Source: Bacillota bacterium (GTDB lineage: Bacteria > Bacillota > Sulfobacillia > RBS10-35 > JAJYVM01). From it: a stretch of DNA of 5,872 nt. This document shows positions 1 to 5,872 of this stretch, in pieces. Position 1 is the stretch's first letter. Every line of letters begins with the position of its first letter. Under the pieces are notes generated by a model. It was not told the DNA's origin. It worked only from the letters and a program-made list of their open reading frames with translations, and ran no database searches. The translations under genes were made by a program, and so were the position numbers. Location: assembly GCA_021792015.1 (NCBI GenBank), contig JAJYVM010000256.1, forward strand, positions 1 through 5,872, written 5' to 3'.

Positions 1-2
1 AG

Positions 3-491
3 TCGGGCCAGCAGGACGTTGCCGTCACCCTGATGGTGAATAACGGCAACACCCAGCGGGAGGCGCTGGCGACCTACACACAGGCCCAGCTCAAGAAGAT
101 CGGCATCGCGGCCACGATCCAGCAGCCGGAGTGGACGACGGTCGTCAACACCATCTCAACGGGCAAGGCCCAGATGAGCATCCCCTGGGGTCAGGGCACC
201 TACGACCCCGACGACCTGTACAACTACCTGTACTCGACCTCGCCGTCGAACGTGTACCACTACAACAACCCGCAGGTCGACAAGCTCCTGACGCTGGGGC
301 GTCAGACCATCGACCAAAACAAGCGGATCCAGATCTACGACCAGATGCAGCAGATCCTCGCCACGGATTTCCCGACCTACTGGGCGTATTACCGCGCCTT
401 CATCAACGTGATCGCCAAGGACTTCGGGGGGGTCCACCCGAGCTTTCTCGGCCTGTTCTGGAACCTGCCCAAGATTTACAAGATCGCATGA
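3..491 (+). CDS. ABC transporter substrate-binding protein, family 5 (peptide/nickel type), C-terminal part
   Basis: This is the 3' end of an open frame that enters from the left edge; 162 residues are visible before the TGA. The pattern is that of the C-terminal lobe of SBP_bac_5 proteins (DppA/OppA/NikA class), which bind oligopeptides or similar solutes outside the membrane and deliver them to a DppBC-type channel. Visible hallmarks, in fragment numbering, are the QAQLKKIGI stretch with a following W (about 27-45), YDPDDLYNYLYS (67-78), the YHYNNPQVDKLL segment (85-96) typical of the family's 'NP.vD.ll' signature, and RIQIYDQMQQIL (108-119) leading into the terminal aromatic-rich section. 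Family members are usually 500-600 residues, so roughly two thirds of the protein, including any signal peptide, lies outside the window. The permease gene follows at once, which supports the transporter assignment. Substrate cannot be read from this part. A G7 run at 426-432 does not break the frame. Confidence 0.93.
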   Translation, partial: SGQQDVAVTLMVNNGNTQREALATYTQAQLKKIGIAATIQQPEWTTVVNTISTGKAQMSIPWGQGTYDPDDLYNYLYSTSPSNVYHYNNPQVDKLLTLGRQTIDQNKRIQIYDQMQQILATDFPTYWAYYRAFINVIAKDFGGVHPSFLGLFWNLPKIYKIA

Positions 492-502
492 GGCCGTGCG
501 GA

Positions 503-525
503 CGGGGCGGCGCTACGCCGCCCCG
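503..525 (+). promoter_or_regulatory. Intercistronic hairpin between binding-protein and permease genes
   Basis: A perfect 10-bp inverted repeat (CGGGGCGGCG at 503-512 and CGCCGCCCCG at 516-525) flanks a three-base loop, CTA. It lies 11 bases after the stop codon of the binding-protein gene and 33 bases before the preferred GTG of the first permease. No U-run follows, so it is not a classic rho-independent terminator. Stable hairpins in this position in binding-protein operons are known to protect the upstream message or to reduce read-through, giving more binding protein than permease. That role is inferred here from position and structure. Confidence 0.6.
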
Positions 526-558
526 GCACATGGAGGCCAAGAAAGCGGGCGTGCCGGC

Positions 559-1512
559 GTGAAGACGCTGCGCGGCTACCTGCTGCGGCGCATCCTCATC
601 ACCATCCCCACGCTCTGGGGCGTGAGCGTGCTCACGTTTGCCATCGTGCATCTGGCGCCCGGAACTCCAGCGGCCTTCTTCGTATCGAGCAGCAGCTTCG
701 CCCCGGTGGTGCTGGCGCGCCTCGCCGCGCAGCTCGGGCTGAACAAGCCGCTGATCGTGCAGTACGCCGATTGGATGGTGCAGATGCTGCAGGGGAACTT
801 CGGCCAGTCGTTCACCTACAACGTTCCGGTGGCCAGGCTGGTCTTCGGCCGCCTGGGCCTGACGGTGGCGCTGCAGGGCATCGCCTTCGTGCTGGCGGTC
901 GTGATCGCCATCCCCCTTGGGATCTCCTCCGGGCGCCGTCCCAACTCGGCCCTCGACCACCTTGTCACGACGGCCAGTTTCCTCGGCCTGTCGCTGCCGA
1001 ACTTCTGGTTCGCCCTGATGCTGATGCTGCTCTTCTCCGTGCACCTCGGTTGGCTGCCGCTGGCCACGGCGGGACCAGGGCTTCCGTGGCTGCAGCGCGC
1101 GCCCTATTTCGCCATGCCCGTGACGGTCCTCGCCCTGCCACAGGTGGCGATCTACGCGCGCTTCATGCGCAGCAGCCTCCTGGAGGTGGTCCGCTCGGAC
1201 TTCATCACCACGGCGCGCGCCAAGGGGCTGGCGGAGCGCGTGGTCACGTACCGGCATGCGCTGCGCAATGCCCTGATCCCCATGGTGACGGTGGTCGGCA
1301 GCGGATTGGCACCGCTTCTGAGCGGCTCCGTCATCGTGGAGACGATCTTCGCCTTCCCGGGTATCGGCCAGCTCGCGTACAACGCCGTCCTGCGGCGCGA
1401 CTACCCGGTCACGCTCGCGCTGACCATGCTGACGGCCACCTTCGTGCTGGTGCTGAACATCGTGGTCGATGTGGCCTACGTCCTCATCGACCCGAGGATC
1501 GCCTATGCTTGA
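559..1512 (+). CDS. ABC transporter permease, DppB/OppB type
   Basis: This is an integral membrane channel subunit of a peptide-type ABC importer, 317 residues from GTG 559. The start was chosen because MKTLRGYLLRRILITIPTLWG is the standard N-terminus of the family. An in-frame GTG at 496 would add 21 polar residues encoded by the hairpin region. Hydrophobic segments lie at about 9-32, 101-123, 133-160, 184-203, 236-262 and 282-307, giving six membrane spans. The periplasmic loop after span 1 contains LGLNKPLIVQYADWM (about 59-73) and GNFGQSF (79-85), both typical of DppB. The EAA loop that docks on the ATPase is at about 213-240 (ARAKG at 219-223, then HALRNALIP), followed by the ETIFAFPGIGQL signature (261-272). 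Length is normal and the gene looks intact. No strong Shine-Dalgarno sits close to 559; the nearest GGAGG (532-536) is about 22 bases away. Substrate is not identifiable; dipeptide, oligopeptide, nickel and glutathione systems all share these features. Confidence 0.93.
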   Translation: MKTLRGYLLRRILITIPTLWGVSVLTFAIVHLAPGTPAAFFVSSSSFAPVVLARLAAQLGLNKPLIVQYADWMVQMLQGNFGQSFTYNVPVARLVFGRLGLTVALQGIAFVLAVVIAIPLGISSGRRPNSALDHLVTTASFLGLSLPNFWFALMLMLLFSVHLGWLPLATAGPGLPWLQRAPYFAMPVTVLALPQVAIYARFMRSSLLEVVRSDFITTARAKGLAERVVTYRHALRNALIPMVTVVGSGLAPLLSGSVIVETIFAFPGIGQLAYNAVLRRDYPVTLALTMLTATFVLVLNIVVDVAYVLIDPRIAYA

Positions 1513-2407
1513 GCCGCTGGGGAGGCAGGCACCGGCCGCGACGACCGCGCAGCCCCGGCCCGAGGGGGCCTGGGGCGCCACGTGGCAGGAGCTGCGGCGG
1601 AGGCCGCTGGCGGTGGTCGGCGGGGCCGTCACCATCCTGCTGTACCTCGTTGCGATCTTCGCGCCGTGGCTTGCCCCTTACAGCCCAAACGCCATCCATC
1701 CACTGGCTGTGCTGCAGCCGCCGGGGCCGCAGCACCTCCTCGGGACGGACAATTTCGGGCGCGACCTCCTGAGCCGCCTGATCTTTGGGGCACGGTCGTC
1801 GCTCTTTGTGGGTTTTGTGGCCGTGGCCATCATCATTGTCGTCGGCGTCACCCTTGGCGCGATCTCCGGTTACCTCGGCGGTGCCGTCGACATGCTCATC
1901 ATGCGCGTGGTCGACGTGTTCCTCTCGATCCCTACGTTCTTTCTCCTGCTGACCGTGGTCGCCGTCTTCGGCCAGGGGCTGCTTCAGACGATGATCGTCA
2001 TCGGTCTCACCAGCTGGATGAGCACGGCCCGCCTCGTGCGAGGGCAGTTCCTGGCCCTGCGCGACAGCGACTTCGCCGTCGCCGCCCGCGCCCTCGGCGG
2101 CGGCGGCCGCCAGGTGGTCATGCGCCACCTGCTGCCCAACACCATGGCCGTGATCATCGTGCAGGCGACGCTATATCTGTCGTACGCTGTCCTCATCGAG
2201 TCGAGCCTCAGCTATCTGGACCTTGGCGTGCAGCCGCCGACGGCAAGCTGGGGCAACATCCTGGCCCAGGGTCAGCAGGTCATGCTCCAGGATCCGTACA
2301 TGACCACATTCGCCGGCCTGGCGATCTTCATCACCGTGATGGCGTTCAATCTGCTGGGGGACGGGCTGCGCGACGCCCTGGACCCTCGGCTGAGGGGGTT
2401 GCGGTAA
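1505..2407 (+). CDS. ABC transporter permease, DppC/OppC type
   Basis: This is the second channel subunit, 300 residues, expected to pair with the upstream DppB-type protein. The ATG at 1505 overlaps the end of the previous gene by 8 bases and has GAGGA at 1494-1498, six bases upstream, so translational coupling is likely. An earlier in-frame start lies inside the upstream gene and adds no family sequence. The order is characteristic of DppC: a short cytoplasmic N-terminus with WQELRRRPLAVVGG (about 27-40), membrane span 1 (about 36-57), LGTDNFGRDLLSRLIFGAR (79-97), five further hydrophobic segments, the EAA loop (about 187-218, ARALGG at 194-199, then HLLPNTM), and the C-terminal FNLLGDGLRDALDPRLR. 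Residues 2-24 are a low-complexity Pro/Ala-rich tail, common in high-GC homologues. No ATPase gene follows; the stop codon overlaps the start of a beta-propeller gene instead. Confidence 0.94.
   Translation: MLEPLGRQAPAATTAQPRPEGAWGATWQELRRRPLAVVGGAVTILLYLVAIFAPWLAPYSPNAIHPLAVLQPPGPQHLLGTDNFGRDLLSRLIFGARSSLFVGFVAVAIIIVVGVTLGAISGYLGGAVDMLIMRVVDVFLSIPTFFLLLTVVAVFGQGLLQTMIVIGLTSWMSTARLVRGQFLALRDSDFAVAARALGGGGRQVVMRHLLPNTMAVIIVQATLYLSYAVLIESSLSYLDLGVQPPTASWGNILAQGQQVMLQDPYMTTFAGLAIFITVMAFNLLGDGLRDALDPRLRGLR
2392..2398 (+). promoter_or_regulatory. Ribosome binding site for the propeller gene
   Basis: GAGGGGG ends eight bases before the ATG at 2407, inside the last codons of the DppC-type gene. 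The site fixes the start of the propeller gene at the TAATG junction, although the same frame stays open far upstream (to about 1582) as a shadow of the permease gene. Confidence 0.7.
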
Positions 2408-5400
2408 TGGCATCCACAGCGTGGACGCAGACGCTGCGTTGGCGGGAGGCGGGACCCCACCGCGGCGGGCGCGTGGTGGCGGTCGCCGGCGATTACCACC
2501 GGCGTGCCGTCTTCTACTTCGGGGCCTGCGCCGGCGGCGTGTGGAAGAGCACGAACGCCGGCACCACGTGGGAGAACGTCAGCGACGGGTACTTCCGCAC
2601 GGCGGCGGTGGGCGCGATCGCCGTCTCGCGGGCCGACGGCAACGTGATCTACGCGGGGACGGGCGAGGCGTGCCTGCGGGGCAACGTCTCGCACGGCGAC
2701 GGGGTGTACCGGTCCACCGACGCAGGCAGGACGTGGGTGAACGCCGGTCTGCGCGACAGCCGGCACATCGGCCGGATCCGCATCCATCCGGACGACCCCG
2801 ACCGGGTGTACGTTGCCGCCCTGGGCCACGCCTTCGGGCCGAACGGGGAGCGTGGCGTCTATCGCTCGCGCGACGGCGGCCGCAGCTGGGACCATGTCCT
2901 CTTCCGCAACGAGGATACCGGCTGCATCGACCTCTCCATGGACCCCCTCAACGCGCGGGTCCTCTATGCCGCGCTTTACCAGGTCCGGCGCGGCCCCCAC
3001 TTCCTGAGCAGCGGCGGGCCCGGCAGCGGGATCTGGAAGTCCGCCGACGGCGGCGACACCTGGCGTGAGCTGACCGAGGGCCTGCCCAGCGGGCTCAAGG
3101 GCCGGATCGGCGTCGCGGCGCGGGGCGACCGCGTGTGGGCCATGGTGGAGGCGGCCGCGCCGGATGGCGGCCTGTACCGCTCGGACGACGCGGGGGATAG
3201 CTGGAGCCGCGTGTGCGAGGACGCCGACCTCCGCCAACGCCCGCGGTACTACATGCACGTGTTCGCGCACCCGACCGATCCGGAGGTCGTGCATGTCCTC
3301 AACCTCGCCATGCATCGCTCCGAGGACGGGGGGCGCACCTTCCGGCGCGTGCCGGCGCCGCACGGCGACACCCACGACCTCTGGATCGACCCCGCCGACC
3401 CGGCGCGCATGATCGAGGGCGATGACGGCGGTGCCACGATCTCGCTGGACGGGGGCGCCACATGGTCGAGCCACGACAACCAACCGACCGCGCAGTTCTA
3501 CCATGTGACGACGGACAGCCGCTTCCCGTACCGGATCTACGGCGCGCAGCAGGACAACACCACCCTGAGCGTGCCGAGCCGGTCGGACCTGGGCGCCATC
3601 ACCCTTGGCCAGTGCTACCCGGTCGGGGGCGGAGAGAGCGGCTACATCGCCGTGCGCCCCGACGACCCCGACATCGTCTTCGCCGGCAGCTACGCCTCGC
3701 GCATGACCCGGTACAACCACCGGACCGGTCAGCAGCGCGACATCACCGTCTGGCCGGAGGATCCGATCGGCTTCGGGGCCGGGCAGCTGCGGCACCGGTT
3801 CCAGTGGACCTTTCCCATCGCCCTGTCCCCGCATGACCCGGGCGTGCTGTACGCCACGGGCGAGCGTGTCTTCCGCTCCACGGACGAGGGGTACAGCTTT
3901 GAGGCGATCAGCCCGGATCTGACCCGGGCCGATCCGCGCACGCTGGAGCCATCGGGCGGCCCCATCACGAAGGACAATGTGAGCACCGAGACCTATGCCA
4001 CCGTCTTTGCGTTCGCCGAGTCCATGCTGACGCGCGGACTCCTGTGGGCCGGTTCCGATGACGGGCTCGTGCACGTCAGCCGCGACGACGGCCGGACCTG
4101 GCGCGACGTAACCCCTGCGGGGCTACCCGAGTTCGCCCTCATCAGCATCATCGAGCCGTCGCCGCACGACCCGGCCGTGGCCTACCTGGCCGCGACCCGC
4201 TACAAGCTGGACGATACGGCGCCATATCTGTTCAAGACCGCGGACTGCGGGGAGAGCTGGCAGCGCATCGACGGCGGGATCGAGGACTTCACCCGCGTGA
4301 TCCGCGCAGACCCGGCAAAGCGGGGGCTGCTGTACGCGGGAACGGAGACCGGGGTCTACGCGTCATGGGACGACGGGGCGCACTGGGAGCGGCTGGGCGG
4401 CAACCTGCCAGTGGTCCCGATCCACGACCTGGTCGTCAAAGACGACGACCTGATCCTCGCCACCCATGGGCGGTCGTTCTGGGTCCTGGACGACCTCACG
4501 CCGCTGCGGGCGGGGGTTGGCGCCGGTCCGCGGCTCTTCCCGCCGCGGACCACCACCCGCTTCCTGGACGCGCACCGCTTCGGCGGCCGCAGCGACCCAG
4601 GCCTGCACTCCTACACGATGGTCGGCGCGGAGGAGGTCATCGGCCGGGTCACGGCCGACGGCGAGGTCAGGCTGCTGACGGCCGCCGACAACCCGCCGAC
4701 GGGCGTGCTGGTCCAGTATGAGCTGGAGGCGGAGGGCGAGGTCACGATCGCCTTCCATGACGCCGGCGGCCGCCTCATCCGCGAGTTCAGCAGCACGCCG
4801 CCCGACGAGAAGGCGCCGCGCGTGCCCAATCGTCCCGGCCTGAACCGCTTCATCTGGGACATGCGCTACCCCGACGGCACCAAGCTCCCCGACGGCGTGC
4901 TCTCGGCATACTGGGGCGGCAGCACCGTCGGCCCCGTGGCGGCGCCGGGAACGTTCCGGGTGACGCTCCGTACCGGCGGCAGCACGCTGAGCGAGCCGTT
5001 CGAGATCCGCCGGGACCCTCGCATCGAGGCCTCCGACGAGGACCTGCGAGCCCAGCTCGACCTGCTCCTCAAGATCCGCGACAAGCTGACGGAGATCCAC
5101 CAGGCCGTCCTGCGCGCCCGCCGCGTGCAGGAGCAGCTGCAGGACTGGGGCGGCCGGGCGGGGGGCGATCTCGCCGAGCGCGCGGGGGCCCTGCGGTCCG
5201 AGCTGGCTGAGGTCGTGGGCGAGCTTTGCGAATCGCGGGCCCAGGGCGCCGCCGACTCCTTCAACTACCCGCCCAAGGTCAACAGCAAGCTGGCCTCGCT
5301 GCAGTCGACGGCGGCCTACGCGGATGCCGCGCCCACGCGCCAGGCGCTGGCGGTGTACGGGGAGCTCGCGGCGCTGGCCGACCGGCACCTGCACCGGCTG

Positions 5401-5484
5401 GCGAGCCTCCTCGGCGAGCACGTGCCCTCGCTCGGCGAGCGCCTGCGCGCGGCCGAGCTGCCCCTGATCCACGTTCCGGACTGA
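2407..5484 (+). CDS. Asp-box (BNR/VPS10-sortilin-like) beta-propeller protein with FlgD-like Ig and helical C-terminal parts
   Basis: This 1025-residue protein belongs to the large class annotated as glycosyl hydrolase, sialidase-like or WD40/YVTN/BNR-repeat protein; no biochemical role is firmly assigned to that class. Residues 12-30 (WREAGPHRGGRVVAVAGD) form the usual opening of the first blade. Eleven Asp boxes (S-x-D-x-G-x-T-W type) begin at about 48, 103, 154, 212, 259, 305, 346, 491, 558, 611 and 653. The first has N for D, two have F for W, and one carries Cys (TADCGESW). The gap at 354-490 holds conserved family motifs such as YRIYGAQQDN and RFQWTFPI. Residues about 740-865 resemble a FlgD-type Ig domain (ITIAF-like strand with HDAGGRLIREF, then PGLNRFIWDMRYP). 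Residues 875-1005 are helical, with the family-like NYPPKVNSKLASL and a downstream APT. No FRIP motif or sialidase Arg triad is recognisable, so sialidase activity is unlikely. No signal peptide or membrane span is visible, so it reads as cytoplasmic, unlike many relatives that carry an export signal. The ATG overlaps the permease stop by one base (TAATG). Confidence 0.9.
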   Translation: MASTAWTQTLRWREAGPHRGGRVVAVAGDYHRRAVFYFGACAGGVWKSTNAGTTWENVSDGYFRTAAVGAIAVSRADGNVIYAGTGEACLRGNVSHGDGVYRSTDAGRTWVNAGLRDSRHIGRIRIHPDDPDRVYVAALGHAFGPNGERGVYRSRDGGRSWDHVLFRNEDTGCIDLSMDPLNARVLYAALYQVRRGPHFLSSGGPGSGIWKSADGGDTWRELTEGLPSGLKGRIGVAARGDRVWAMVEAAAPDGGLYRSDDAGDSWSRVCEDADLRQRPRYYMHVFAHPTDPEVVHVLNLAMHRSEDGGRTFRRVPAPHGDTHDLWIDPADPARMIEGDDGGATISLDGGATWSSHDNQPTAQFYHVTTDSRFPYRIYGAQQDNTTLSVPSRSDLGAITLGQCYPVGGGESGYIAVRPDDPDIVFAGSYASRMTRYNHRTGQQRDITVWPEDPIGFGAGQLRHRFQWTFPIALSPHDPGVLYATGERVFRSTDEGYSFEAISPDLTRADPRTLEPSGGPITKDNVSTETYATVFAFAESMLTRGLLWAGSDDGLVHVSRDDGRTWRDVTPAGLPEFALISIIEPSPHDPAVAYLAATRYKLDDTAPYLFKTADCGESWQRIDGGIEDFTRVIRADPAKRGLLYAGTETGVYASWDDGAHWERLGGNLPVVPIHDLVVKDDDLILATHGRSFWVLDDLTPLRAGVGAGPRLFPPRTTTRFLDAHRFGGRSDPGLHSYTMVGAEEVIGRVTADGEVRLLTAADNPPTGVLVQYELEAEGEVTIAFHDAGGRLIREFSSTPPDEKAPRVPNRPGLNRFIWDMRYPDGTKLPDGVLSAYWGGSTVGPVAAPGTFRVTLRTGGSTLSEPFEIRRDPRIEASDEDLRAQLDLLLKIRDKLTEIHQAVLRARRVQEQLQDWGGRAGGDLAERAGALRSELAEVVGELCESRAQGAADSFNYPPKVNSKLASLQSTAAYADAAPTRQALAVYGELAALADRHLHRLASLLGEHVPSLGERLRAAELPLIHVPD
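4525..4551 (+). repeat. Perfect 10-bp inverted repeat inside the propeller gene
   Basis: GGTCCGCGGC (4525-4534) and GCCGCGGACC (4542-4551) are perfect reverse complements separated by TCTTCCC. The repeat falls at about residues 707-715, in the linker between the last propeller blade and the Ig-like part. It could form a stable RNA hairpin. At this base composition one such repeat in a window this size could arise by chance, so no function is claimed. Confidence 0.4.
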
Positions 5485-5491
5485 GTTCAGC

Positions 5492-5499
5492 GGGAGGAG
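5492..5499 (+). promoter_or_regulatory. Ribosome binding site for the M24-type gene
   Basis: GGGAGGAG lies in the 26-base gap after the propeller stop, 11 bases before the ATG at 5511. The spacing is slightly long but usable. It supports 5511 as the start and continued transcription from the upstream genes, since no terminator-like structure is seen in the gap. Confidence 0.6.
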
Positions 5500-5510
5500 C
5501 GGGTCAGCCG

Positions 5511-5872
5511 ATGCAGCTCAGGATCAGCGACGCCGAATTCCGCCGCCGCCGCGCGGCCCTCCTGGCTGAGATGGCGCGCCACCAGCTCGACGCCTTCGTC
5601 TTCTGGAACGCGACGTCGGTCTTCTACCTCAGCGGGTTCCGGTTTCTGCCGACCGAGCGGCCGCTCTGCGCGTTCCTGACGGCCGATGACCGCCTCACGG
5701 CCTTCGTGCCGCGGCTGGAGGAGGAGCATGCCGGCGAGACGGGCCGGTTCGACCGGGTGATCGCCTATCCCGAGTACCCGGGTCCGCGCCACCCCATGCT
5801 GCACCTGGCCGATGCGCTCCGCGAGGCCGGGGTGGGCACGGGGGCGCTGGCGGCGGACGCCGACGGCTATCC
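5511..5872 (+). CDS. Creatinase-N / M24-family (Xaa-Pro peptidase-like) protein, N-terminal part
   Basis: An open frame begins at ATG 5511 and runs off the right edge with no stop, giving 120 complete codons. The start MQLRISDAEFRRRRAALLAE followed by HQLDAFVFW, NATSVFYLSGF (residues 33-43) and then alternating strands (PLCAFLTAD, RLTAFVPRLE, RVIAYPEYP) matches the N-terminal creatinase-like domain that precedes the metal-binding pita-bread domain in Xaa-Pro aminopeptidases, prolidases and related M24 proteins. The catalytic metal ligands (Asp, Asp, His, Glu, Glu) would lie in the missing C-terminal half, so peptidase activity cannot be confirmed and a creatinase or another M24-fold enzyme remains possible. 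No signal peptide is visible, which fits cytoplasmic action on imported peptides. The gene follows the propeller gene by 26 bases on the same strand and is probably co-transcribed with it. Confidence 0.85.
   Translation, partial: MQLRISDAEFRRRRAALLAEMARHQLDAFVFWNATSVFYLSGFRFLPTERPLCAFLTADDRLTAFVPRLEEEHAGETGRFDRVIAYPEYPGPRHPMLHLADALREAGVGTGALAADADGY

Noticed and set aside
426..432. G7 homopolymer as a possible phase-variation or frameshift site
   Set aside because: The frame stays open through it to a family-typical C-terminus. Short G runs are common at this base composition.
503..525. Rho-independent terminator after the binding-protein gene
   Set aside because: The stem is strong, but no U-rich tract follows and the downstream permease genes have no other visible promoter.
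403..1635. Antisense open frame of 410 codons across the first permease
   Set aside because: It has a His/Gln/Arg/Gly-rich low-complexity product spanning the ends of two real genes and the hairpin. It is a shadow of the + strand codon pattern.
1582..2406. Upstream continuation of the propeller frame, which would give a 1300-residue protein
   Set aside because: It is an Arg/Pro/Ala-rich out-of-frame reading of the clear DppC-type gene. The family N-terminus and a well-spaced ribosome site place the start at 2407.
2272..4074. Long antisense open frame of 600 codons
   Set aside because: It lies opposite the well-supported propeller gene, its composition is Ala/Gly/Arg/Val-rich without recognisable motifs, and long antisense frames are expected in high-GC coding DNA.
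4363..5472. Antisense open frame of 369 codons over the C-terminal part of the propeller gene
   Set aside because: It has no recognisable domain, and the sense frame shows clear family motifs across the same stretch.
2407..5484. Sialidase/neuraminidase call for the propeller protein
   Set aside because: Asp boxes alone are shared by many non-sialidase propellers, and neither FRIP nor the catalytic Arg/Tyr/Glu arrangement can be identified.

Overview
This is a GC-rich bacterial window. All real genes lie on the + strand in one tightly packed array that looks like a single operon. The high third-position G/C and the many long shadow frames on both strands fit a high-GC bacterium. The gene content (peptide-type ABC transporter, Asp-box propeller, M24-type peptidase) does not fix a phylum. 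Chloroflexota-like, Armatimonadota-like or high-GC Bacillota-like lineages are all possible, but that is only an impression.

Layout: (1) the C-terminal part of a family 5 extracytoplasmic solute-binding protein, cut by the left edge and ending at 491; (2) a short intercistronic gap of about 67 bases holding a perfect 10-bp G+C hairpin; (3) a DppB/OppB-type permease (559-1512, GTG start); (4) a DppC/OppC-type permease (1505-2407) overlapping the previous gene by 8 bases; (5) a 1025-residue Asp-box (BNR/VPS10-like) beta-propeller protein (2407-5484) whose ATG shares one base with the TAA of the permease; (6) after 26 bases, the first 120 codons of a creatinase-N/M24-type (Xaa-Pro peptidase-like) protein, cut by the right edge.

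Together these suggest a peptide or peptide-like uptake and utilisation locus. The binding protein captures substrate, the two permeases form the channel, and a peptidase-family enzyme acts on the imported material. The transporter ATPases (DppD/DppF type) are not in the window and do not sit directly after the permeases, where they are often found. The large propeller protein occupies that position instead. It is translationally coupled to the second permease and has no visible signal peptide, which is the least expected feature here. No RNA gene, mobile element, CRISPR array or convincing promoter or rho-independent terminator was seen. No stretch longer than about 70 bases lacks a gene.
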